A stretch of DNA of 64,000 bases, taken from Chamaea fasciata. Lineage: Eukaryota; Chordata; Aves; Passeriformes; Sylviidae. Below the pieces are notes generated by a model that saw nothing but the letters and a program-made list of their open reading frames with translations, did no database searches and was not told the origin of the DNA. Shown here one piece after another: positions 1 to 12,300 of the stretch (within the stretch, counting starts at the first letter, position 1; each line of letters opens with the position of its first letter). The DNA lies in NCBI GenBank assembly GCA_029207755.1, contig JARCOQ010000005.1:54401563-54465562 (forward strand), read 5' to 3'. The position numbers were made by a program, and so were the translations under genes.

Positions 1-2836
1 GCACTGAAGGACACGCAATGACTTATCAAAACCTTCCTGAGCTCAGTTCGTTCAAATAACTCATTTTATTTTCTTTGCTTCTTCAGACAATCCAGCCATC
101 GGGGTTTAGCAGCACCCACTCAAACTGCCTCACTGTGCATGTGTGCGTGGCTGTGGGCACCACTCCCCACCCACCCCAACCCCACAGAGAGGGGACACAC
201 AAGGGTTGTGCTTCTGCTCCACCAGCGAGGATGGAGGGCTAGAGCCAGGAACAGGAAGGGAACAGAGGTGCTGTGTCTCCATCCACTGCTGTCTTCCAAG
301 AAGTGCTCCAAGGGGGAGGTCAGCTCAGGACAACACTCTGGATGACTAAAAGAAGCATGAGACCTGATGAGGGAACCAGACCTGCAGTCCCAAGCAGCCA
401 CTCCTTTCTTCCAGTGTTTACCACTGGGTGCATTTTAATTTCCTGGGGACAAGAGAAATTGGTAGCTTGCTGGAAAGCCAACAGTGCTCTGCAGTGAAAT
501 AGCATTTCATAGCTTGCTTCACCTCACTTGTATCTGTCCTTTCTCCTGGCTCCCCCCAGTTTCACAGTGCTGCAAATCCTTATTCTCTCAGAAGTGTCTA
601 AAAACAGGAAGCTCCTCTATTTACTGGAGTAATTGCATTCCTGTGCACTTAAGCATTTTCACAGCTTTTAGCAGGTACTTGCATCCAGGCATAAGAAAAC
701 ATTGTTTTAAGACCTGTTAAATTAACTGGTATAAAAAAAGCCTGTGCTAAATTTCTTGCTGCCATGTTTTGGATCATGAAATAATTATAAACAGAGCAAA
801 GTCAACAATCATAAATCTGCTTCCTCCTCAGTTATTGGTTTTCTAGATAAAGTCCTACTCAGGTCCAATGAAAAATATGTCCCACTGTAAAACATGTACC
901 ACTGCCCAAAGGTAACATTCAGTCGCAGGCAATTTCTCTACATCTTTTGTGACCAAGAGGCAAAAGTTAGGACAGAAGCAAAGAATAAGCAAAGAAGCTT
1001 TTAACACAGCACCAGTACAAGTTTCAAGGAAACTGTATCACTTTATCAGATGTCATCCAAGAAGCTCTACTCTTAGATTTCAGGTATTTTGTAAAGCCCT
1101 TCTACTTTCTAAGGAGCCTAGGGAAGCAGGACCTTTGGGAATTAGGAGGGACTCTTGCACTGAAGAATGCTGGAGAAGAAGGCACCAAGTTTGCTTTTCT
1201 TTTTCACTGATGTATGTTCAAATCCCTGACTCTTGCCAGGCTCATTTTAGATCTCATCAATCAAATTAAGTAATTACACATGGTAAGTCTGTGCCAGCAA
1301 AGGAGCTGACTGCTAAATGAGATGCAGAACATCAGTGCCCAGCCATGGCCTGTGCAGTGCCTCCAGTCAGGGTCAATGAGCACAACAGATCCCTCTGGCC
1401 CTGCAAAACTGTAAATGCAGGTAGTGTCTGTTGTCAGTGTGCACAACACTGAAGAACAGATGCTTGCCCATTCAAATCCCACTACAGCACTTCATTCCTT
1501 TAGCTGGGATATTTGGAGCAGCAGACAGCTGCTGGCACACAGAGCACACTGACTTGGTGAGGGCCCAGAGATGAAGAGCTGTGTGTGGTTTCTTGACGTA
1601 AGGGAGGTGCCTGAAGCTGGGAAGCAGATTTGGAATGGTGGGGATGGAGCTGAGCCATACTCTTACCACCAAATCACCAGCACCAGAGGTGGAGAATGAA
1701 GCATTATCTCATGAAGGAACCATAATGACAACACCTAATCCCCACAGTGATAATAAGGATAACTGCGAAGAGAAAGTTTCCCACTGTGCCTTACTGGTTT
1801 AGGGGAGAACAGTCAATACAACTCTGGTCTTGTATTTCAACATTTCTATCACACTGAGAATGTATCTACCACAAACACAGCACGTGGGTAGCTCGGGCTA
1901 AGCCTTCTGAGATTTAGAGGTTTAGGTAGAGAGGAAACAGCTCCTGCAGAGGCAGACTGCCTTGTGAAATCCAAGAGTCTTCCTGCAGTCTCTTTCACAT
2001 CCCAACTGCTCATCTCCTCCAGGGCTGAAGGGCACCAGGAATGCTTTGTTAGAAAAGTCTGTATGTCCACACAATCCCTCTTACATAACTGCATATTCAC
2101 TCTTCTAGGAAAAGAAGAGAAAGGCAAAACCAGAATTGCACGTAGGTGAAAGATGATGAGGTTTGTGATGGGCATTAGCTCCATGTGAGTAGCAATTCTC
2201 CAGCCTTGGCCTGGAAAAGTTCATTCCGAATAAGTGCTGTTTTCCTTTATATTAATCTCAGATTTTTTATTCCATTATCTGGTTTCCAAGTTAAAGGAAG
2301 AGAGAAGCAAACCAGGGTGTGGATAAAAGCTCTGGCTATATCCAGCTGCAAGGAGGAAGAGGGAAAAGGAACAGAAGAAATCTGCTTTAGTTTCTATAAG
2401 ATATTAAGGCTGTATGTTAAACATGCATGAAAGGGTAAATTTCCAGATTAAAAATAAATAAAATTTAAAGAGGCCAGTTTCTTAAACTTTCAAGATGAAA
2501 CAGAATATGGCAAGAAAAGTAGAAAAAGATGACAAATTCTCTAGGAGCAAACCTTTCCCACCAAGGAAGCCTTCAGAGCAGAAAGCCTTGGAGCATGTCC
2601 TGAGGGCTAAGCACTCTCTTGACTGAGAAAAGGAGTAGGACTCATCAGTAAAAGGAGGACTCTTCATGGAACTGGGGTCACCTCAAGCAAAGGAGAAGAA
2701 ACACTTGTGTTGCTAGAGAATGGCTCTCATGGTTCCTTTTCAAGGTGAAAGTCTCTACTGCCCTGTAAAGTGACCAAGTGTCATTGTGCCTCCATTTTTT
2801 TATCTGTCAAGTGCAGATAAATACAAGTGGAGTTAC

Positions 2837-2894
2837 CTGCAGGAAGCCTGAACGGAAATACCAGTTTTGTACAAACAATGGGTCAACATGGAGA
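2837..2894 (-). other. Candidate small exon on the minus strand (unverified)
   Basis: On the minus strand, a pyrimidine-containing stretch ending in CCACCAG precedes 58 nt that end in CTGCAG followed by GTAACT, a good donor match. Two of the three frames across the 58 nt are open. It lies downstream of, and in the same orientation as, the inferred leftward promoter at 19-20 kb. The pair could arise by chance, since such pairs are common in 64 kb. The encoded peptide resembles nothing I recognise. Confidence 0.12.
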
Positions 2895-5565
2895 CTGGTG
2901 GAGTGGCAAATAAAGACCACTTTCAGGCAGTGATCTGAATTGCTTGATAAGTTGCATACAAGCAGCTATTTCCCATAAATAGTAACTAGAGAAAAACCCA
3001 AATAAGCCGTAGGAAGAATGAGATCATTTCCACTTTTGAAATATTATTTAACGTTAACATTTCCTTATGAGGCTGGGCCCTATGCTCAAGGCCCTTACAC
3101 AGAAAGGACAGACACTGCTGCCAAGCCCTGCTTCAAGGACTTGTCAGTGCAGGTCTACAATTGGTTCTTAGAAAGACAAGTCCCTTCCTCTCCACTGGGC
3201 TGATCCCTCAAGCCCCAGCCACACATTCCTACAGCCTCCTAATAATCCAGCCACAGGTCAGTTAGGGCAACTCAGCAGACTGACAAAACTAAGCTACCAA
3301 CCAGCCCATGCTCTTGTAAAAAGGAGACCACTCTTCCATAAGATCAGCAAATTGGTTTGTCCCATCCTCCAACTCCACAAATTCAGTGAAAGAGGAGCAA
3401 TTAAACAGGGACAGGCACGGGGGAGAACAGCACTGTCCCTTTTGCAGGCAGCCAGACTTGGACTACATCCCAGTAAAGTTTGGATACACTTGTGGCAGTG
3501 GGAGGACAGGGCTGTCCCTTTGGACAGAGGCCATTTATGTCAGATTGGGTGCAACAGAAACCCCAGAGCCCAGTGGTGACAACTGTTACACAAACATTGA
3601 CTCTCACCAATGAGTCACATCCCTCTTGCCCCCACTTTGGCTGGCTCAGTTTGGAAATGGGCTGGTGGAGAAGAGAGCTAAGCAAAGCTCTCAAAACACA
3701 GGCTGTAACTACCTTCCGACATTGCCTTTACTCCAGGCTGCAACAGTACAGAGCACAACCCATCTGATCCTGATGGAAATGGTCAAGGTGAGGCTAATGA
3801 TGATGAACAGCTGAGCACCCATCCATGTGCTGCAGTCTCCATGGACCACCCCAGTCACATTTACAAAGTCCACGAAGGGTCTGTGCCACGTGCTGCTCCC
3901 ATTTGTCTCGTCAGCTCTCCCAGGTTCTCCTCCTGGGGCACTGCTTGGCTCCTGCACTCTGGGGAAAGCCCAGCATGGACAGCAAGCTCAAACAGCAATG
4001 CTGAGCTGCAGCAGGAGCCCACTCTGCAGCAGACACAGACACAGCCTGAGCTTCAATCTGAACAGTTTTATGGTCACTCAAAGACTTAAAGCAATGCCCG
4101 GCACTCGATCTATGGGAACACAACAGGAACATCCACTTAAAGGTCCATCCTAACTTCTCACTCATTCCTTAATGCATCTCCTCTCAGTCTACTCAGCCAC
4201 TCTCCCAGAGGAGTTACCAGCTCAGGTATCCCAAACAAGACCTCTAATGGTGACTTGAAGTGCACAAATCCTGCCAAATAAAACCACATTAAATTGCTGT
4301 CATTTGCCAATGATGCAAGCATTGAAGTCATGAATATCTGGAGCTTTCTGTTTCTAATTGCAGATGATGTATGCACAAAGGAAGGATGCTCTTGTGGCTA
4401 CAACACAGGAAACTGCATTAAGTAACAGATGATCTGGATTCTATTTTATTTCCTATGTGCAAAAACAAAGCGTAGAGAAAGAAAAAAGAAAACATGTACT
4501 TAGGGTGTGCCTCAGTTACCCTAAAAGAAAGCAAACATCATTCCTGTAGCAAGCAGGTCATGTTAGGAGGCTTAAGGAGTTCACAGGCACAAAGAACTGG
4601 GGTCTTAAGTATTAAGAAGTTATTAATTCATTCAGAAAATTCATTATTTAACCTAAAACATATGAGACATGTGGGCCCTCCTTTATAAGTGCACGTGTGT
4701 GAGCTGCCCATTTGAGGGCTGCAGCCAAGCATGGATCTGTATATTGTGGGTTTGGAAGGTGTGTGGCAAGATAAGCCCCTGAGACGGCCTGCACTGTTCC
4801 AAAGACAGGGCTGAAATCTCACCATGAATTCAGAAACAGGGAAAGAATAAGAGGAAGGACCACTAACTATCAATGCTCTGCAAGAGGCCAAATTTGGTGA
4901 CAGCATTTCCAAGCTGAGCTACAACAGCATTGGAGAAATGCTGCTCTGGTGAGTGCAGCTGAGAGCATTCCTCCAATGACTCCCCAGTCAATGTTTACAT
5001 TTTCTGTTGCTCATATCCAAACAGCATTATTCACCTGCCTTTTAAAGTCCTGATAAATAGGTAACCTTTGGAAAGTTTTACAGCTTCCCAGTAAAGCCAC
5101 ATGCAGTATCAGGAATGTGGTTTGTCACACTGATATAGCACAAGGTAAGAGAGAATATGTCCCAGTTTCACAAATCACAAGGAAGCATCTGCTCTGCTCT
5201 ATTCTCTTCACTTCTGAAAATGTAAGGAGCACCAAAAAATAAAGAGAAAGTAGTCTAATAAAGTACTATTAGCACAGAATCAAAAACATTTACATCTGTG
5301 ATTCCTCAGATGATTAATTATTGCTTCAATTCCGCCTTAAAATGTATTTTAACTTGCACTCATTTACAAAATGAAAAGCAAGTGAAATCCCTTATTTTAG
5401 AACTACCCCTGGCAGTCAGAAAAGGTCTGGGAAAAACTAGCATTTTTTACCCCACAGATACTGAGCCTTACCTCCCTAGCCTAGATCTATAATAAAAAAT
5501 TCATTGCTCTCCCCAGATCTAAGATGGTAACTCAGGGTTGGAAGCAAGATCTGGAGGCTAGTCGA

Positions 5566-5568
<3 letters not shown>

Positions 5569-5598
<30 letters not shown>
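5569..5598. repeat. Poly(T) tract, 30 nt
   Basis: An uninterrupted run of 30 T. On the minus strand it is an A30 tract following sequence to the right (about 5599 onward), which could be the tail of a retroposed sequence. No AATAAA signal is evident just upstream on the minus strand, so simple slippage growth of a homopolymer is equally likely. Confidence 0.9.
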
Positions 5599-5599
<1 letters not shown>

Positions 5600-6171
5600 G
5601 CATCCATCCCCTGGAGTAAAATTTTGCAAAATAAATTATGGAAATTTCAGCAAATCCTGAAAGCACAGGGAAGCTGTTCTGCTGGCAGCCTCCAGGAGGG
5701 AAGGTGTGCCCTCCCTCTTCCCAGCATGCCCAAAGCTGCAAAGGTCTCTTGGGGTTGCTAGCAAGCCTCAAGCTGCTTTCCTCTCCTCTGGGTTATCCCT
5801 CATGTTAATAATGCCACAAAAGATCTCCATCTTGCAATGAACTGGAGCTGCAGGCTTTATTCTGCTTCCCTGTGTCATGTACCTTCCTACCACCCTTCAA
5901 GCAAATTATGCTTTGCCCCTTTAAAATATTTTCCAACTAGATCTCCAGGTACTTTGCAAAACTGAAACATAAAAACACATGATCTAAATAATGCAAGTCA
6001 GCAACTGTATCACCTGGACTGAGAAGGAAATGAAGCAAACCCAGCCTTCAGTCCTGGCAGGATTTTGAAGGTGCATGAGCAAGAAGATCCCTGACTGGTA
6101 ACAAGTATCCACAGCAGCCAGTAGGGAACAGACCTCTTCACTGAGTAGCAGAAATATATCCAAGACAGCAG

Positions 6172-6345
6172 AGAATCATGGAGTCATCATGGTTGGAAAA
6201 GACCTGCAAGATCAGGTCCAGTCCTTGACCGAACACCACCACGTCAACTCAAGCACAGCATTAAGTGCCACCTAAAATCATTTCCTGAACACTTCCAGGG
6301 ATGGTGAGCCACACATGCTGACACAGCACTCTCCACACACAGTTC
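6172..6345 (-). mobile_element. CR1 LINE 3'-end fragment, minus orientation
   Basis: The left end carries the inverted CR1 3' terminus (AGAATCATGGAGTCATCATGG) followed by 'ttggaaaagacctgcaagatcaggtccagtc', and further right 'cttccagggatggtgagccacacatg', all recognisable avian CR1 consensus blocks read on the complementary strand. It is truncated to about 170 bp, so no reverse transcriptase coding remains. The right boundary is approximate because the match fades. Confidence 0.85.
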
Positions 6346-8614
6346 TCAAACAATGCAGACAATTTCAGCCTGATTTCACAAATGCAGAAAGCAAGGTGTA
6401 ACAAAATTAATCAGAGCCACCAAAACATAAATTAAATCAAAAGTTAACTATGCAGCACTAGCATCTGAGGCACACAGAGTAACTTGCAGAAGCTGCCAAA
6501 AACCCGAAGGAAGAGTTGAGATCCCAAATCAGTGCATTAGTCCTGAATCTCACCTTGAGTTTAGTATTACAGTCAGATCAGGTCAGTGCTGGGCAAAGAC
6601 ACACTGCTCCTCTGGCAATGCTTCACACAGACACACGTTTGAAAAATAAAGTGTGCGCACTTCAGGAACATAAAAATGCTTTATGGAATCCTATTTTTAA
6701 TACTAAATGCCACAATGAACTATGGGAAAATCGAGAATGACAGCAGGAAACAGAAGAAAAAGCTCAGTTGTCCTGAGCCTGGGGATTTTTCAGAGGTACA
6801 ACTGCAGAGGATCACAGGAGCCCTGGGGCTCTCGCAGCTGCTGTTGAGGGAGCACATTCTTCACGCTCTTCTGGAGAAAAACAAACAGATCCTGACCACA
6901 CTGCTGGCAAAACAAAAGGAGCCTGGCAATTCACAAGTCCTTGCATGCACCTGCAGGGGTATTTGACAAAAGTGAACCCACTAGATCCTGTTATTGTTTT
7001 CATTTCATCTGCCACAGGGAGATATTCAGAAGTCACACAGCAGTATCAGGGTGTTCATTCCAGGCAGCACAACTGCAAGTCCACCCAGGCCTTCCCTGCA
7101 CTCACATTTTTCTCCATCTGCAGTTACCGTAGCAGGAGGCAGAAGCAAACATCTTCCAGTGCCGTTCCAAGTCCGCTGACCACCCAGGATGGTTAAGATG
7201 TCAAACTACCTTGGATGGGCAACTTTTAAAAACCCAAGGACAGGTAGAAGAATCCTGCCTGGCATCTGACACAATGCCAATGCTCATTGTGATAAGGATA
7301 TCTGGAATGAGTCTTTGGATTTAGCACTTTGTTTCTCCTCATAATCCCCAAAGCCTCTAACTGTTGGCTATGCCTTGTAAGAGGTTTCTCAATTAGCTTT
7401 GGAGACTCATCCTCAGCAACAGTCCTCTGGCAAACAGATCCCACTTTCAGTTAAATTATGTTCCAAAAGCCCAATGAAGCAAACAAAAAGGTGGCATCCC
7501 TGCTCCCCTCATCCCCATCTGCACCACAGGACACTGGACCCTCCAGCAGAAGAGGGCCAGGCAAGTCTGTGATGTGGATAGGCATAGCTCTCACCAAATT
7601 TAAGACAATTTGAATCCAACTGTGGCTTGAACATCTTGTCATCTTTACAGCCTTTAACTCTGGGTACCTCACAGACAGTACAAATATTCTCCACATAAAG
7701 AAGATGAAGATCTGAAGCTCTATATATAGTGTTGGCTAAAAATACCTCTTTGGAGACATCTCTTGCCAAATAGGTGCCAAAACTTCAAAGGCTGAATTAT
7801 CATGTTGAAATATTTGAAATGCAAGTTGTTATGATTCTTGTGAGGCATGGCTGGCAGGCAGAGATGGCATCTTTCAGCTCCAAGACCTGGTCCAGGCAGT
7901 AACTGGAAATAGCTCTTTGGTGGCTTCCGTGAAATGAATCAAGGGATCTCAGTCCAGCTCTGAGCAAATTAGGAACCACAAAAGCATCTGTAAGAGTCAC
8001 TTCCTTTGCTGATACCATTCTAAAGGCCAAGGACTGAATAAGGTAGGGAAAAAGAATTATCCTCCCTCAAAATAGCACTCTCCTTCAAAACACAAACTGC
8101 TTTTTTCCAGCACCTTTCGTGAAAGCATCCCACTGCATTTTTACTTAGCATGAACTAATCTAAGTATTCCTTTAAGTAATACCTGAAACCCAACACTTTA
8201 CCAGTAGTAAAGCCCACGACCTGCTGGCTTCCAACATGCTAGAACCATGCAAAAGGAGAGCAGGAATACTCCCATCCCACATTTTAACCACATTTCTTTC
8301 TGGAGCCAACAGAAGTTTCAGAGCTCTCAAGTGTTTTTCTTTAAGAACATTTAGCACACAAACAGAGGTTCACCTTGAACCAACTGCGTCATTTCAAAGA
8401 AATCAATCATTAGTTGTATTTGCCTTGTATCTTGCCAGTAAAAGGGCATGAAGCAAATGACACAAATTTAGAAAACTAAGTAATAATATTTTAGACTCTG
8501 CTTTAAGACAACAAAGTAATTTTAGCTGGATGTGTCACAAACACCATTCAGAGCAATAGCTTTGAAAGTGGCAGTCGATTCCGATTCCATTAATAACTGG
8601 AAATTTTTGCATTG
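6346..8614. other. Non-coding unique sequence between CR1 and solo LTR
   Basis: No gene recognised. Several short open frames occur on both strands (up to about 96 codons). The most protein-like is the plus-strand frame ending at 6966, listed separately. A minus-strand donor match (TCAAG|GTGAGA) occurs near 6553, but the sequence upstream of it has stops in all three frames. The rest holds nothing I can name. Confidence 0.5.
6676..6966 (+). other. Protein-like open frame of unknown identity, possible exon or gene relic
   Basis: A 96-codon plus-strand frame. Its second half (about residues 36-92) is rich in CTG, CAG, GAG and AAA codons and reads as a leucine-, glutamine- and lysine-rich helix-like segment (including LSQLLLREHILHALLEKNKQ). 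The shift in composition begins right after an acceptor-like 'ggggatttttcag' at about 6780-6792. No strong donor follows; the best is a weak GTATTT near 6959. I do not recognise the peptide. It could be an exon, a decayed pseudogene, or chance in a locally GC-richer stretch. Nothing nearby on the plus strand supports a gene model. Confidence 0.15.
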
Positions 8615-8619
8615 GGATG
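8615..8619. repeat. Left target-site duplication of the solo LTR (GGATG)
   Basis: GGATG immediately precedes the LTR's TGTCT and is repeated exactly after its terminal AGACA at 9361-9365. A 5-bp duplication is the size typical of ERVL-type and some other avian retroviral integrases. Confidence 0.85.
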
Positions 8620-8934
8620 TGTCTTGGGTCTTGTAACAAAAAAAAAAAGAAAAAAAAAAGTTTATTCTATTCCATCTACCGAAACCCGGCTGGGGAGATT
8701 TTTTCTTTATCTGTTGTTACTGCAGAAGGGAGGGGGTAACTGCCTTCTCTGATAACAAGCCAGCTGTTAAAACCAGGTGGGGCACTGTTTCCTATCTCGG
8801 CTCACCATCCCATGCCCTCCATGGGAATATCTTTTGTTAATGGGCAATTAAAGCTCACCAATGACATGACACATTACATCATCCTATTGTAAGATGCTCT
8901 ACCCAGGGAGGAGGAGCCAAACCATTTCCATCCA

Positions 8935-8943
8935 GATAAAAGG
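8935..8943 (+). promoter_or_regulatory. TATA-like box of the LTR
   Basis: GATAAAAGG, about 315 bp into the LTR and about 275 bp upstream of its AGTAAA signal. Position and orientation fit an LTR U3 core promoter. Whether it is still active cannot be judged from sequence. Confidence 0.5.
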
Positions 8944-9217
8944 CACCACAAGTGTCACCAGACAGCCAGTTTTCCACCGGATCCCTGGAGAAAGACTGGG
9001 CCCATCTCACCATTACTGGACCCTTTCTCTACAGAACCATCTCTACTCCAACAGAACCACAACTGCCACTCCAGGAGGGCTTACTTTGGACAGCATCCAA
9101 CACCCTGAACAACAGAGTGTCAGGTTGTATTTTTGACTGTCAGGGTTTTCTAGGATTTCTTGTTTGTTTGTTTGCTTGTCCTTCTGTACTACAACATTTG
9201 TGGTTTTTTATATCCGT

Positions 9218-9223
9218 AGTAAA
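9218..9223 (+). terminator. AGTAAA polyadenylation signal of the LTR
   Basis: AGTAAA, a common variant of AATAAA, located where the R region of this LTR would end. It supports the plus orientation of the element. Confidence 0.5.
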
Positions 9224-9360
9224 GAACTGCTATACCTATTCCCAAAATCTTTGCCTGACAGCCTTTTATTTGCAAATTTATAATAATTTGGAAGGGGGGG
9301 GGCTTACATTCCAAGGAAGACTCCAGTCTTCCCTGGCAGATACCTATCTAAACTGAGACA

Positions 9361-9365
9361 GGATG
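9361..9365. repeat. Right target-site duplication of the solo LTR (GGATG)
   Basis: Exact copy of the GGATG at 8615-8619, directly after the terminal AGACA. Confidence 0.85.
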
Positions 9366-12300
9366 GCACGAGGTAACTGAATCTTATCACACAATATTAG
9401 GGGATTGGTGCTGCTCAGTAAATTCAGAGATGCCAAGCTGAGCAAGAAGAATGTGTTTCATTCACAGATGAAAGCCTTCTGAATTTTGGTGCTTTGTAAA
9501 CAGCTGCTAAACTGATTGAACGATGCCTGTGAAGTACACAGGGTCAAATGTGGTCAGTACCTCAAAGAGTACCACATTCCAATATTGAAAAAGCACTCAT
9601 GAAAAACATCTTAGTACACTCATATCTGCCTAGCACTTAAAAAAATGCTCTAAGTATCCACAACAGAGGTGGGATTATTCTTCGTCAGCCCCCTCTCCCT
9701 CAAAGCTCAAATTTTCCCTCAAAGAATTATATCACCAGATTCAATATGGGTAGTAGATTTATTTAAAAAAAAAAAAAAAGAAAAAAAGAGGCTGCTTGGT
9801 TAGAATTAGCATTGACTGAGGGACCAAAGGAAATTAAGGAATTACAAGAAATTCTTAGGTGTTTATTTTACTCACACATTAGTCAATGCCATTAATCTGG
9901 GCCATTGGAATGCATTCAGTCAAGCTTCCTTGGCTAAATTTTATTCCACTAAAGGCCCTACAGTCAGGGTCAAGCACAAACTACATTCCTGATCTATCCA
10001 AGGAAGGGAAAAGCAAAGGCAGGTGCTTGCTATAGCACAGGACAAAAAGCCCCTGTTTCCCTGCCCTGATGTACATAAATACTGGCAACCCACTTGTGTC
10101 AGTGACTTCATCTTGTAAAACAGGTGCTTTGTTGACAAGATCATCCCCACCCCTGAAGAGAAGGAAGCTGCACCCAAAGCACCAATTCACATGTTCCAGA
10201 CAGGAGTCTGGCCTTCCATCCAAGACAAATATGGAGTTTGAGCTGCATTGCTTCTACGTGGGGTTTATCAGTTTGCAATATCTGAGGAGGATTTATTTTA
10301 GGACTCAAGGAGAAGGGGGGTGGGTGGCCCTTAATTAACCAATTTTTGTGGCAAACCCCAGCCTTGCCTTGGCACACAAGTGAGGGAGGGAAAGCACTTG
10401 GATTCCACATTGACATAAGAAAACCTCATCCTGCAACTGCATTCTCCAGCTGCACACAGGCAGATGCAGATTCACTCTCCCTAATGTCCTGAGTAAGGAT
10501 ACAGAAGCTTTTATCTTCTCAGCCTGTACATCTTTAAGGATGACAGGGCCGATGAGGAGCACTTCAGCAAAAGAACCAAGCAAATGCATTAATGCTCTGG
10601 TTCTCAGACTGAGAAAATTACAGGGACAGAGAAATAAGAAAGACGCTGTCAGGACTAATTTCAAAAATTAGCCTCTACAAGGAAAAATTATAAATAACAT
10701 TAACAGCTTTTAGTTTCTTGGATTTTTTTCTTAAAACAAAAGAGTATAAGCAAAATTGTCATTATAATTCTACTCTTGCAGCCCTTGCTCCCTAAGCAGC
10801 ACAAGCTCATTCCATGCCTGGGGTGCAACACCTGAAACTGGACTGAACCATAAACAAAACCGAAACTGGCTTTCTAAATATTGCTGCTTGTTTAACAAAA
10901 AAGGCAGAGAGAAAATTAGCTAAAACTACTTCTCTTTATTAGAGTATAACAATTTCCCCCCAATTACTTCGTAATTACTTCCTTTTTCTTTTTTGACTTT
11001 CCACTATGATTTCAATCTTTTCAAATGCAGTGATCCAAAGCACACATTAAAAAAGTGTGTCCATTGGTCATTCCCCAAATGTTCCTTTTGACTGTAAAGA
11101 TTATTTTACAGAGCAGAGAATGTTATTTTGCTTATTTGAACATAAGAAGGGCAAGCACATTCTTACTTGTACCCTCACAAAGGCCAGAGTTTTGCATCTT
11201 ACCAAAGGTAAGGTGAGGACCAAAGGTAAAATAGCAGTATTTTTGGCAGACTCCAGGGAACCTCTTTGCAGCAGAGGTGCTCAGCAAAATCATTCTGTCA
11301 GCAGCCAGGCTGCAGCACAAGCAGTGAGCAGCAGCTCCAGTCAGTGCTGTAGGTCAGTGTGTATTGAGACAGGAGAAAATCTCTTCCCTGGTTTTGGTGA
11401 TACAATGTTCATCTCTGTTTCCTGAACTCTGAAAAGGATTTGTTCTTTCTTTTTTCATGTGCCACTACAAAAGTGACTTACATGTCTGTGAGCAAAAGCA
11501 AACAGTTCACATGAATCAGGTGCCCTCTGGAATTAAATGGGGCTTAAAGGTATTCAAGTGTGAGCCTAAGACTCTGGAGTTATGAATGAAGCCCAGCTGC
11601 CAGAGACAATGCTCACAACGCTTTCAGCCTGACCTGGGAGCAGGGAACAGGGCAGGTTGTACTCAGATGCCTCCTGAAAAACCAAGTGGAAAGTTACTTT
11701 AGGTCATCTTACAGCAGCATCAGCACCACAAATCCCCAGCGAAGGAGCTGGGATTAGACCAGAAATACACTAACTTAAATATCCACATATTGGTCAAGCC
11801 CACTGACACATCCATGGCCTGAAATTCTCTGCATTGATCATATCAGTATGGCATTCATATCCCACTCCTCATTGTGACAAAGCCCAGAGCAAGGCTGGGA
11901 GGACAAGAGACACATCATCATTCCTGTCACAAGAAACTTTTATACAAGTCCACTTGCATCTAAATTACATGCCAGGTATAACCAACCCTTTGGAAGTGCC
12001 AGAATTTACCTGCTCAAACTGATGAGCTGGTAAACACATTCCAATCCTCACCTGGACACCTCCATCCTTCTATATATGACTACCAAGCCAACACAGCTGG
12101 AATCCAAGGATTCATCCCACAGATTTGTTCTCCTGTAACACTACCATAGCTTCCTGCTGAAGGAATGGATGAATGTTGCCTGTAAACACTGTTAATTACT
12201 GAGAACTAGAGCAGTCAACAACTGGTGCAATGTAAGAAAGGTAAAAAAATTTCCAATTTCTTTGAAGATTTGCCAGCAAAGCTTGACAATTTAAAGCATC

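Larger units (their letters stand above)
1..6171. other. Unique non-coding sequence, no gene recognised
   Basis: Mostly AT-leaning unique sequence in which both strands are broken by frequent stops; the longest open frames are about 110 codons and match nothing I recognise. A good plus-strand acceptor-like pyrimidine tract ending in CAG lies at about 61-86, but the sequence after it stops soon in two frames and looks unremarkable in the third. A minus-strand acceptor/donor pair could bound a 58-nt exon at 2837-2894. A 30-nt T run sits at 5569-5598. If the CpG island at 19-20 kb drives a leftward transcript, this block could be intron; that is inference only. Confidence 0.5.
8620..9360 (+). 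mobile_element. Solo endogenous retrovirus LTR, 741 bp, plus orientation
   Basis: The element begins TGTCTTGGGT and ends CTGAGACA, giving 5-bp inverted termini (TGTCT/AGACA), and is bounded by a perfect GGATG duplication. Near the 5' end is an A-rich tract (8637-8659). A TATA-like GATAAAAGG lies at 8935-8943 and an AGTAAA polyadenylation signal at 9218-9223, in the order expected for U3, R and U5 on the plus strand. The 3' part (AGTAAAGAACTG, 'atctttgcctgacagcc', a G-run, then 'cttccctggcagatacctatct') resembles avian ERVL-type LTR sequence as I recall it. No internal gag, pol or env follows, so this is a solo LTR left by LTR-LTR recombination. The open frames across it are not genes. Confidence 0.87.

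Noticed and set aside
5532..5771. Minus-strand frame with a poly-lysine stretch
   Set aside because: The lysines come from the T30 homopolymer; no coding evidence on either side.
8894..9356. Open frames of 80 and 134 codons
   Set aside because: They lie wholly inside the solo LTR, span its TATA and polyadenylation regions, and match no retroviral protein.
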